Shown: piece after piece, positions 57,128 through 64,000 of the stretch | How positions within the stretch are numbered: position 1 is the stretch's first letter | Layout: the number at the start of each line of letters is the position of its first letter | Assembly: GCF_019048265.1 (NCBI RefSeq) | Contig: NZ_CP077311.1 | Location: forward strand, 4,101,001-4,165,000 | From: Aeromonas sp. FDAARGOS 1405 | GTDB taxonomy: Bacteria > Pseudomonadota > Gammaproteobacteria > Enterobacterales > Aeromonadaceae | DNA length: 64,000 nucleotides | Direction of reading: 5' to 3' | Notes under the pieces: generated by a model | Databases searched by the model: none | Told to the model about the DNA's origin: nothing | The model's input: the letters and a program-made list of their open reading frames with translations, nothing else | Translations under genes and position numbers: made by a program

Positions 57128-58387
57128 TCAGGCTTTGGCTGGCTCACTCTCGCCCAGCGCGACGGTTTCACCCAGACTGTCTTCGGTCTTGGCGACCACG
57201 CTGGCGGCGATGGCGTTGCCCAGCACGTTGGTGGCTGAGCGGCCCATGTCGAGGAAGTGGTCGATCCCCAGCAGCAGCAGGATGCCCGCTTCCGGAATAT
57301 GGAACTGGTTCAGGGTAGCGGCAATCACCACCAGAGAAGCGCGCGGCACCCCGGCCATCCCCTTGGAGGTGACCATCAACAGCAGCAGCATGGTGATCTG
57401 CTGGGCCATGGAGAGCTCGATGCCATACGCCTGGGCGATGAACATCACCGCGAAGGTGCAGTACATCATGGAGCCGTCGAGGTTGAAGGAGTAACCCATC
57501 GGCAACACGAAGCTGGCGATGCGCTTGTCACAACCGAACTTCTCCAGACGATCCAGGGTCTTCGGATAGGCGGCTTCGGAGCTGGCGGTCGAGAAGGCGA
57601 GCAGGATGGGCTCGCGGATCATCGCCAGCAGTTTGATGACACGGCCACGCAGGAAGACGCTGCCCATGGCGATCAGCAGCAGCCAGAGACAGGCCAGCGC
57701 AATATAGAACTGGGCCATAAAGCTGCCGTAGGTAACCAGAATACCCAGCCCCTCTTTGGCCACCATGGCGGCGATGGCGCCAAACACCGCGAACGGCGCA
57801 AAGTTCATCACATAACCGGTCACTTTCAGCATGATCTCGGCAGCGCTGGCCATCAGCACCACTACCGGCTTGGCCAGATCGCCGAGCGCGGCGGCAGCCA
57901 GACCGAAGAAGAGGGAGAAGACCACGATCTGCAGGATCTCGTTGGTGGCCATCGCCTCGACCACGCTCTTGGGGATGGCGTGGGTCACAAAATCTTTCAG
58001 GGTAATGGCACCGGCAGCAATGCCCGAGCTGGCGGTGTCATTGGGCAGGGAGAGCGAAAGCCCCACACCCGGCTGCATCAGGGTCACCATCACCAGACCC
58101 AGGCTCAGGGACATCAGGGAGGCCAGCATAAACCAGCCGAGGGTCTTGGCACCGATACGCCCCACGGTGCGGGTGTCGCCCATCTTGGCGATACCGACCA
58201 CCAGGGTGGTGAAGACCAGGGGAGCGATGATCATCTTGATCAGTCGCAGGAAGATATCGGTCAGGATCGTGATGTTATTGGCAAAATCCGCAGCCTGATC
58301 TGCGGCAAACATGCGATAGCCCTGGCCGGTGAGGATGCCAAACATCATGGAGATGAGGATGGCGACCGTCAGTTTATTCATTTTCAT
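57128..58387 (-). CDS. dicarboxylate/amino-acid:cation symporter (DAACS family)
   Basis: This 419-residue inner-membrane carrier of the GltP/DctA/SLC1 type has MIIAPLVFTTLVVGIAKMG (about 51), the HP1 serine-rich turn STASSEAAYPKTLDRLE (about 268) and GYSFNLDGSMMYCTFAVMF (about 299). The last core motif is LGIDHFLDMGRSATNVLGNAIA (about 370). Asp and Asn positions needed for Na+ or H+ coupling are present. Glutamate/aspartate versus C4-dicarboxylate transport cannot be decided. A half-matching CRP site (TGTGA-N6-TCTTG, 58563-58578) lies upstream. The start is taken at 58387. Confidence 0.9.
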   Translation of the reverse strand: MKMNKLTVAILISMMFGILTGQGYRMFAADQAADFANNITILTDIFLRLIKMIIAPLVFTTLVVGIAKMGDTRTVGRIGAKTLGWFMLASLMSLSLGLVMVTLMQPGVGLSLSLPNDTASSGIAAGAITLKDFVTHAIPKSVVEAMATNEILQIVVFSLFFGLAAAALGDLAKPVVVLMASAAEIMLKVTGYVMNFAPFAVFGAIAAMVAKEGLGILVTYGSFMAQFYIALACLWLLLIAMGSVFLRGRVIKLLAMIREPILLAFSTASSEAAYPKTLDRLEKFGCDKRIASFVLPMGYSFNLDGSMMYCTFAVMFIAQAYGIELSMAQQITMLLLLMVTSKGMAGVPRASLVVIAATLNQFHIPEAGILLLLGIDHFLDMGRSATNVLGNAIAASVVAKTEDSLGETVALGESEPAKA

Positions 58388-58591
58388 GGGGGAGTCCCGG
58401 TTTTGATTGGTGCAAGCCGTAAACGGTGGCATGGGAGCCACAACAGTCCGTTTTTGTGATCCGAGCCGTTGATTCCTGGCGGCTGGTATGCTGGGAGAAT
58501 GCCTAAAAGCAGGGGGTAAATCTAGAGGCTTTCTCCAGAATTTTATCCTGCCATTAGGTGCATGTGATATAGATCTTGCAAACCACCAATA

Positions 58592-59059
58592 TTAATCACT
58601 GTTTATTTTGATTTCAGCGAGATATTTCGCATCCAGAGTTCGCTCATCGAGTGCCCGTGGCAACAGGCGAAAAGTGAGCAGCGCCGAGATGGTATGCTGC
58701 ACCTGCATCTGGGCCATAAAGAGATCCGGCTCATCCTCGTCAAAGCCGAAGATCGGCCGTGATGGGGTCACCCTGACGGCATCGCGGTTAATGGTCAGCT
58801 CATCGACCTTGAGCCAGGAGTAACCCTCTGCCAGTGCCAGCTCCCCTGCCCGCTTGAGCACATATTTGCGGGCGGTCTCCCTGTCCACCAGATCGTTGCC
58901 GACAAACTCCAGCTGCCACTTGTCCGGGCCAAGCCGGGTCTGGGAAAAACCGGTCTGGCCGTTCCAGAATGACTTTTCACTCTGGTAAGGGGTGGCGCAG
59001 CCCACCAGCAGCAGGGTGAGCATCAGCAGACAACAGGGTTTAGATACGGATGCAGACAC
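58592..59059 (-). CDS. CC0125/CC1285-type lipoprotein
   Basis: This 155-residue protein has a lipobox LLLVGC (about residue 21) and a mature part starting CATPYQSEKSFW. It continues GFSQTRLGPDKWQLEFVGNDLVDRETARKYVLKRAGELAL, the pattern of the CC0125/CC1285 lipoprotein family of unknown role. I chose the GTG at 59059 because GAGG lies six bases before it and the signal peptide is then of normal length; the TTG further upstream gives an over-long leader. It lies next to tRNA-Pro. Confidence 0.78.
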   Translation of the reverse strand: MSASVSKPCCLLMLTLLLVGCATPYQSEKSFWNGQTGFSQTRLGPDKWQLEFVGNDLVDRETARKYVLKRAGELALAEGYSWLKVDELTINRDAVRVTPSRPIFGFDEDEPDLFMAQMQVQHTISALLTFRLLPRALDERTLDAKYLAEIKINSD

Positions 59060-59200
59060 GAGAGGCCTCGCCAGGCAAATGAGCAACAGAGTTGTTACTA
59101 CACCATAAAGCGCGGTGACTGCACAATCTGCTCACGCCAGCAGCGACCAGCGTGCATCACCACAGGCTTCACGCCTGTGCGGCGAATCGCAGGCAAAAGA

Positions 59201-59228
59201 AAAGGCCTTGTCGTTTGACAAGGCCTTT
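59201..59228 (-). terminator. terminator of the tRNA-Pro gene
   Basis: A 12-bp stem AAAGGCCTTGTC / GACAAGGCCTTT with a GTTT loop is followed on the minus strand by TCTTTTGCC. A second smaller hairpin (CACAGGC / GCCTGTG) follows at 59161-59179. Confidence 0.8.
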
Positions 59229-59239
59229 ACCGGGGAATT

Positions 59240-59316
59240 TGGTCGGTGTGAGAGGATTCGAACCTCCGACCCTCTACACCCCATGCAGATGCGCTACCTG
59301 GCTGCGCTACACACCG
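59240..59316 (-). tRNA. tRNA-Pro (anticodon GGG)
   Basis: The 77-nt cloverleaf folds fully: acceptor CGGTGTG/CACACCG with discriminator A, D arm GCGC-AGCCAGGTA-GCGC, anticodon stem TCTGC/GTAGA with loop ATGGGGT, and T arm GGAGG-TTCGAAT-CCTCT. CCA is encoded at 59240-59242. The anticodon GGG reads CCC and CCT. Starting with C rather than G at position 1 is normal for bacterial tRNA-Pro. Confidence 0.95.
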
Positions 59317-59428
59317 ACGGAGTCAGCTCGGCTGACGGGGGCAGAGTTTATGGAGATGACCCCGCCCTGTCAACAGGGAAACGCCGCCAATTCCTAAGCA
59401 ACGGTGCGTTCGCCTGCTTTGCGAACAA

Positions 59429-60772
59429 TCAGCGGTTAAAGGTCAGCCGCTTGCCCAGGAGCTGGTCAGTCACCTGCCCGTTTTGCCAGGCGATCTGGCC
59501 ATTCACCAACGTCATCTCGACCGTGCTGTGGAAGCGGTAGCCGTTGAAGGGCGACCAACCACAGTGGTAGAGGATGTTGTCATCGTTGACCACATAGGGC
59601 TTGCCCAGATCCAGCAACACCAGATCGGCGAAATACCCCTCGCGGATATAACCGCGATCCTGCACCTGGAAGCGCTCGGCCACAGCATGGGAGGTCTTCT
59701 TGACGATAGTCTCCAGGGTAAACACGCCGTTGTGGTAGAGCTCCAGCAGCGCCTGCAAAGAGTGCTGCACCAGCGGCACGCCGGACGGCGCCTTGAAGTA
59801 GCTGTTCTGCTTCTCTTCCCAAGTGTGGGGGGCGTGGTCGGTGGCGATGATATCGAGCACATCGTTGCGTACCGCATCCAGCAGCGCCTGCTGGTCGGCA
59901 GCACTCTTCACCGCAGGGTTGCACTTGATCAGGCTGCCCTGGGTCTCGTAATCGGCATCATTGAAGAAGAGGTGGTGCACACACACCTCGGCGGTGATGT
60001 TCTTGTCCTTCAGCTCGCTCAGGTCGTGGCTGGCGGTAAACAGCGACAACTCCTTGGCCGAGGTCAGATGCAGCACATGCAGCTTGGCACCGTACTGCTT
60101 GGCCAACGCCACCGCCATGCTGGAGGATTTGTAGCACGCTTCGTCGCTGCGAATGCGGCCGTGCTCGCCCATCGGCACATTCTCGCCCCACTTGGCCCGT
60201 GCCACCTCTTCCGCCTTGGCGATGGTCGGGGTGTCTTCGCAGTGGGTCACGATCATCACCGGGCTCTCGCGGAAGATGGCCGCCAGTGTCTCCTGGTTGT
60301 CCACCAGCATGTTACCGGTCGAGGAGCCCATAAACACCTTGACCCCGCAGGACTGCTTGGGGTCGAGACGTTTGATCTCTGCAAGGTTGTCGTTGGTGGC
60401 GCCGAGATAGAAGCTGTAGTTGGCGACGGAGGAGTTGGCGGCGATCTGGTATTTGGCTTCGAGGGCTTCGAGGGTGGTGGTCTGGGGATTGACGTTGGGC
60501 ATTTCCATGAAACTGGTGGTGCCACCGGCGACGGCGGCGCGGGATTCGCTGGCGATGGTCCCCTTGTGGGTCAATCCCGGCTCCCGGAAGTGGACCTGAT
60601 CGTCGATCATTCCGGGGATAAGGTGGCGACCTGCCGCATCGATAACCAGCGCATCGGGCGCCTCGATATCCGGGGCAATGCGGGCAATCCGTTCCCCCTC
60701 GATCAACACATCGGAGGCATAGATGCGGCCTTCGTTGACCAGGGTGGCATTTTTGATAAGCAGTTTGTTCAT
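59429..60772 (-). CDS. class I dihydroorotase (amidohydrolase)
   Basis: This 447-residue amidohydrolase opens MNKLLIKNATLVNEGRIYA. The metal motif region GMIDDQVHFREPGLTHKG (about 54-71) has Gln where most dihydroorotases have the first His of H-x-H. A later metal His is in VTHCEDT, further His residues follow in LHVLHLTSAKEL and HHLFFN, and the catalytic Asp is in IIATDHAPHTWEEK (about 310). GVKVFMGSSTGNM near 145 supplies the carbamylated Lys. Length and layout fit class I (long) dihydroorotases rather than the short class II PyrC usual in gammaproteobacteria. It may serve pyrimidine synthesis or another cyclic amide. It diverges from the PTPS gene. Confidence 0.85.
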   Translation of the reverse strand: MNKLLIKNATLVNEGRIYASDVLIEGERIARIAPDIEAPDALVIDAAGRHLIPGMIDDQVHFREPGLTHKGTIASESRAAVAGGTTSFMEMPNVNPQTTTLEALEAKYQIAANSSVANYSFYLGATNDNLAEIKRLDPKQSCGVKVFMGSSTGNMLVDNQETLAAIFRESPVMIVTHCEDTPTIAKAEEVARAKWGENVPMGEHGRIRSDEACYKSSSMAVALAKQYGAKLHVLHLTSAKELSLFTASHDLSELKDKNITAEVCVHHLFFNDADYETQGSLIKCNPAVKSAADQQALLDAVRNDVLDIIATDHAPHTWEEKQNSYFKAPSGVPLVQHSLQALLELYHNGVFTLETIVKKTSHAVAERFQVQDRGYIREGYFADLVLLDLGKPYVVNDDNILYHCGWSPFNGYRFHSTVEMTLVNGQIAWQNGQVTDQLLGKRLTFNR

Positions 60773-60852
60773 GGGGGGTTCCAGTTCCTTTGCCGATAAT
60801 CGCGGGTCATAATAGCGCAAAACTGCCCTTTCTCTGTAGCAAGGCCTGACTG

Positions 60853-61728
60853 ATGAAGTTATTTGTAAGAGATTTGACCGTGATCGACTCCAGCTACCTG
60901 TGCGAACGCCGCGGCATGGTGGGCGAGAGCTGGCTGGTAGATATCGAAATGAGCGGTGAGCTGAACGAAATGAGCATGCTGCTGGACTTTGGCCGGGTAA
61001 AGAAGCTGATCAAGTCGATCATCGATGAAGAGGTGGACCACAAGCTGCTGGTGCCGACAGAGTGCCCGCTGATCCACGTCGAGACACTGGATGGTGACGA
61101 AAGCACAGTGGATCTGCTGCGCCAGGGGCGCTCCATCCATCTGCGCTGCCCATCCCAGGGCTTCGCCTTTATCCCGGCACCGCAAGTTGATAAAGAGTCG
61201 GTGACCCGCTACCTGCTGGCGGTACTGGCCAAACGGCTGCCGGGCAATATCAAGGATCTCTCTCTGACCCTGCGTCAGGAGGCGATCACCGGTGCCTTCT
61301 ACCACTACAGCCACGGCCTGAAAAAGCACGATGGCAACTGCCAGCGCATCGCCCATGGCCACCGCTCTCCCATCGAGATCCATGTCGATGGTGAGCGCGA
61401 CCAGGAGCTTGAGTTCAACTGGGCCGAACGCTGGGGCGATATCTACCTCGGCACCGAAGAGGACAAGGTGGCACTGACCGAGCTCACCTTGAGCCCCCGC
61501 GCCAATGCCCAGCTTGGCGAGCATCACACCGGCTTCAAATATATGGCGCCCCAGGGGCTGTTCCAGCTGGCCATCCCCACCGCCGAGGTAGAGATGATCG
61601 ACACCGACACCACGGTCGAGCTGCTGGCCTGCTACATCGCCCGCGAAGTGAAGAAGATGGTGGGCGACAAGTTCGTCAAGATTGTCGCTTATGAAGGGGT
61701 CGGCAAGGGCGCCATCGCCTACGCGTAA
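60853..61728 (+). CDS. fused two-domain PTPS/QueD-like protein
   Basis: This 291-residue protein appears to hold two tandem 6-pyruvoyl-tetrahydropterin-synthase-like domains. The second (about 140-291) has the zinc and active-site pattern AFYHYSHGLKKHDGNCQRIAHGHRS, with the His-x-x-His, Cys and HGH of QueD. The first (1-120) keeps the framework LLDFGRVKKLIKSIIDEEVDHKLL but has lost the zinc ligands (IDSSYL and VGESW replace the His motifs). One half probably works as a structural partner. A pterin or deazapurine substrate is inferred from the family. It is not in an operon with queA-tgt, which lie about 35 kb away. Confidence 0.78.
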   Translation: MKLFVRDLTVIDSSYLCERRGMVGESWLVDIEMSGELNEMSMLLDFGRVKKLIKSIIDEEVDHKLLVPTECPLIHVETLDGDESTVDLLRQGRSIHLRCPSQGFAFIPAPQVDKESVTRYLLAVLAKRLPGNIKDLSLTLRQEAITGAFYHYSHGLKKHDGNCQRIAHGHRSPIEIHVDGERDQELEFNWAERWGDIYLGTEEDKVALTELTLSPRANAQLGEHHTGFKYMAPQGLFQLAIPTAEVEMIDTDTTVELLACYIAREVKKMVGDKFVKIVAYEGVGKGAIAYA

Positions 61729-61747
61729 TTCCTACGTTGACTACCGC

Positions 61748-61783
61748 AATAACAAGGCCCCGCATCTGCGGGGCCTTGTTATT
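61748..61783. terminator. bidirectional terminator between PTPS and chemoreceptor genes
   Basis: The long stem AATAACAAGGCCCCGCA with its reverse complement has a very small loop and ends GTTATTTC. It serves both convergent genes. Confidence 0.85.
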
Positions 61784-61797
61784 TCAACTCTCGACCA

Positions 61798-63810
61798 TCA
61801 GGCGCTGAGGCGGAAGCGCTTGACCAGGCTCTCCTGCTGCTCGGCAAGGGAGTCCAGCTGCTGGCTGGTCTCGGCTACCCGCTCAATCCCCTGATAGTTG
61901 AGATCCGAGATATCGGAGATGCGGTTGAGGTTGGTGGCAATGTCGGCACTGGTGGCCTGCTGCTGCTCGGCGGCAGAGGCGATCTGGCTCGACATGTCGC
62001 TGATCAGCACCACAATCCCCTGCACCTCCTCCATGGCGTTGTTGGCGTGGGAGCTCTGTTCGACGCAACTGTCCATCTCGCGGGAGCACTCCTGCATCAC
62101 GGTTACCGCCTTGGCGACCCCCTGCTGCAGGTTCTCGATCATGGTCTGGATCTCGCTTGTGGACTGGGCGGTGCGGCCCGCCAGACTGCGCACCTCATCC
62201 GCCACCACCGCAAATCCGCGCCCCTGCTCGCCGGCCCGCGCCGCCTCAATGGCCGCGTTGAGAGCCAACAGGTTGGTCTGCTCGGCAATGCCGCGAATGA
62301 CATCGAGGATGTTGCCTATCTGGCTGCTCATGGCGCTCACATCACCAATCACCTTGCCGGTCTGTTGCAACTTGCCCGCCAGCTGATGGGTGGTGGTGAT
62401 ATTGCCCGCCATCACCTTTCGCCCCATCTCGGAGGCCTTCTCCACATCCATCACTCGCTCCAGAGTCTGGTTGGCGGCCTGCGCCACTTCCCGCACCGAT
62501 GCCTCCATCTGGGTCATGGCGGCGGCGACCGAGGCGGTCTCCTGCCGCTGTTTCTCCAGATCCGCCCGCACCGATTCGGTGGTGCGACGGTTGCCGTGGG
62601 CGGCATCGTTAAGCTGGGCCGATGCTTGTGAAAGCTGCGCCAGTACCTCCCCCATCTGGGCGATCAGCAGGTTGATCTGGCTGCCCAGCTGACCAAATTC
62701 ATTCTTGCTCTGAAAACCGATGCGCTGGGTCATGTCGCCCTGGGTTACTTCGGTCAGCACCCGCAGCAACTCCCTGAGCGGACGGCGAATGGCCTTGCCT
62801 AGGGTATAAGCCACCAGCATGGCAATCAGGATGGCGACCGCTATGCTGGCTCCCTGAGTCAGGGTGCTCTGGCTCTGTGCGGCTTTGGCATGCTGAATGC
62901 TCTGGTTCATCAGTTGCTGGCTCTGATCGGTGATCCGCTCAAGCCGATCCTGAATTGCCACGATGAGCGCACTCGCCTGCTTGCTCTTCTCCCGCATCTG
63001 CTCCTGCTGTTGCATCAGCGCCAGATACTGGGCCAGGACACCTTCATTACCGGTCGTATCGCGCACGAAACCGTGGACGTAGTGACCCATGTTGTTGTCG
63101 AAATCCTTGAGCTCACCCTGCAGATCCTTGATGGTGCTGTTGAACCCCTCGATCTGCATCCTGTTGCGCTTGAGCGCAGCTTCAATGGGGGCCGGAATGC
63201 TCTGGTTGAGGGCATCCATGGTGGAGAGTTCGATAGCGGAAAGCTTGGTGGTCAGGGTCTCGGAGAGCATCTTGATGAAGCTGTCGTCGATGGTGATCAT
63301 CATGTCCCCCAGACTCTTCTTGAACTGGGGCAAGCTGACCTGAAACTGCCCCTTGGCCAGATTGACCTTGTGCAATCGGGTGAGCAGCGCCTCGTGTTCG
63401 CCCGGCAGGGTATCGGTCAGTTGCAGGTAGCTGTCGACCTGCTGGCTCAGAGTGCCCATCTCCCCTTGCAGTTCGGGGTGGTGGGCGACCTGCTGGCGCA
63501 AGGCATCGAGGCTCTTGCCCACCGCGGCCTTGGCCTGTTTCAGTTCGGCCACTTCGGCAGGCAGCAGTTTGGGGTCCTGCTCGGTGAGCACATCCCCCAG
63601 CCACTTGTTGGCACTGAGCAGGGTGATCTGGGTCTGGCTGCTGGCAATCACCAGCGGCATCGACTGCCGGGTCACCTGTTCCAGCGCTCCCCCCAGGGTA
63701 TTCTGACTACGAAATGTGAGTAGTGAACTGGCCACCATCACGGCCACCAGGATCGCGAAGCCAAGGTAGACTCGCTGCAAGATGGAGAGATCCGACATTG
63801 TTTGTTTCAT
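61798..63810 (-). CDS. methyl-accepting chemotaxis protein (large periplasmic sensor)
   Basis: This 670-residue receptor has a first membrane helix (about 14-32), a long helical periplasmic domain (about 35-320), and a second helix (about 322-342, [18 protein letters not shown]). HAMP follows, then the signalling domain with the tip [25 protein letters not shown] (about 510-535). It has no C-terminal CheR-docking pentapeptide; it ends VKRFRLSA. The ligand is unknown. A sigma-28-type promoter lies about 100 bp upstream, tying it to the flagellar regulon. The start at 63810 has GGGAC upstream. Confidence 0.93.
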   Translation of the reverse strand: MKQTMSDLSILQRVYLGFAILVAVMVASSLLTFRSQNTLGGALEQVTRQSMPLVIASSQTQITLLSANKWLGDVLTEQDPKLLPAEVAELKQAKAAVGKSLDALRQQVAHHPELQGEMGTLSQQVDSYLQLTDTLPGEHEALLTRLHKVNLAKGQFQVSLPQFKKSLGDMMITIDDSFIKMLSETLTTKLSAIELSTMDALNQSIPAPIEAALKRNRMQIEGFNSTIKDLQGELKDFDNNMGHYVHGFVRDTTGNEGVLAQYLALMQQQEQMREKSKQASALIVAIQDRLERITDQSQQLMNQSIQHAKAAQSQSTLTQGASIAVAILIAMLVAYTLGKAIRRPLRELLRVLTEVTQGDMTQRIGFQSKNEFGQLGSQINLLIAQMGEVLAQLSQASAQLNDAAHGNRRTTESVRADLEKQRQETASVAAAMTQMEASVREVAQAANQTLERVMDVEKASEMGRKVMAGNITTTHQLAGKLQQTGKVIGDVSAMSSQIGNILDVIRGIAEQTNLLALNAAIEAARAGEQGRGFAVVADEVRSLAGRTAQSTSEIQTMIENLQQGVAKAVTVMQECSREMDSCVEQSSHANNAMEEVQGIVVLISDMSSQIASAAEQQQATSADIATNLNRISDISDLNYQGIERVAETSQQLDSLAEQQESLVKRFRLSA

Positions 63811-63910
63811 TATTGTCCCGCTGTATATGCAAAAGTCCCTTGCCTGAGTACCCCGTCCTTTTGATACCCTGCAGACCCCTGAACAGGCGCTGCAGATGAC
63901 GTCCCTCTGG

Positions 63911-63937
63911 CTATCGGTATTCTTAACAATAACTGAA
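63911..63937 (-). promoter_or_regulatory. sigma-28 (FliA-type) promoter for the chemoreceptor
   Basis: On the minus strand TTCAGTTA, exactly 11 bases, then ACCGATAG. Against the sigma-28 consensus TAAAGTTT-N11-GCCGATAA these match at 5 of 8 and 6 of 8 with perfect spacing. Confidence 0.6.
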
Positions 63938-64000
63938 GGGAATGGGACATCAGCTGTGTCAAATCTCGGCTTGTGTCACACTTGACGCGCTGCTCGCCTT

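Noticed and set aside
59161..59316. tRNA-Pro as an integration site
   Set aside because: No integrase gene, no direct repeat of the tRNA 3' end and no foreign cargo are visible on either side.

Overview
The window looks like chromosomal DNA of an Aeromonas species (Gammaproteobacteria). Gene neighbourhoods match that group: yejK/yejL-yejM, queA-tgt-yajC-secD-secF, ycfP-ndh, a maltose ABC operon and ahpC-ahpF. The strongest sign is a kexin-like secreted serine protease followed by its dedicated chaperone gene. With the signal peptide removed, its catalytic residues fall at Asp78, His115 and Ser336, the numbering I know for the Aeromonas sobria protease ASP. The DNA is GC-rich, compactly coded and almost free of mobile elements. 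I see no prophage, CRISPR array or intact insertion sequence.

Layout. 1-1600: a cut-off alpha/beta hydrolase and a polyphosphate kinase 2. 1.7-6.7 kb (minus): malE-malF-malG-malK with hairpins between some genes. 7.1-10.4 kb: yejK diverging from yejL-yejM (envelope lipid control). 10.4-18 kb: an orphan MetQ-like binding protein, the secreted protease with its chaperone, a GH3 lipoprotein glucosidase and an AraC-type regulator. 18.5-25.5 kb (minus): nlpI, a rhodanese, then the queuosine/Sec operon queA-tgt-yajC-secD-secF. 25.7-29.2 kb: a CBS-domain protein, a probable CRP-controlled small RNA, and the peroxide pair ahpC-ahpF. 29.2-29.8 kb: a decayed IS1595-type transposase. 29.8-41 kb: thiI, an unknown protein, a tiny lipoprotein, pbpC plus a bacterial alpha-2-macroglobulin, and a DedA protein. 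41-46 kb: a CoA-disulfide-reductase/rhodanese fusion diverging from a GAF-GAF-PAS-GGDEF-EAL protein across a perfect palindrome. 46-64 kb: pflA, a CbiM-like membrane protein, ycfP-ndh, a xanthine permease, an M3 oligopeptidase, yedI with a duplicated 5' end, a DUF924 protein, a chemoreceptor, a dicarboxylate/amino-acid symporter, a lipoprotein, tRNA-Pro(GGG), a class I dihydroorotase, a fused two-domain PTPS protein and a second chemoreceptor with a flagellar-type promoter.

Themes. Several loci serve the cell envelope: yejM, nlpI, secDF-yajC, pbpC with alpha-2-macroglobulin, and dedA. Others handle oxidative or sulfur chemistry: ahpCF, three rhodanese domains and CoA-disulfide reductase. Several envelope genes begin with TTG or GTG, which matters for annotation.

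No clearly new multi-gene system was found. The best leads are the CRP-linked small RNA upstream of ahpC, the twin palindromes upstream of malE, the palindrome between the redox and c-di-GMP genes, two small 5'-end gene duplications, the fused PTPS protein with a degenerate first half, and the dihydroorotase with an altered metal motif.
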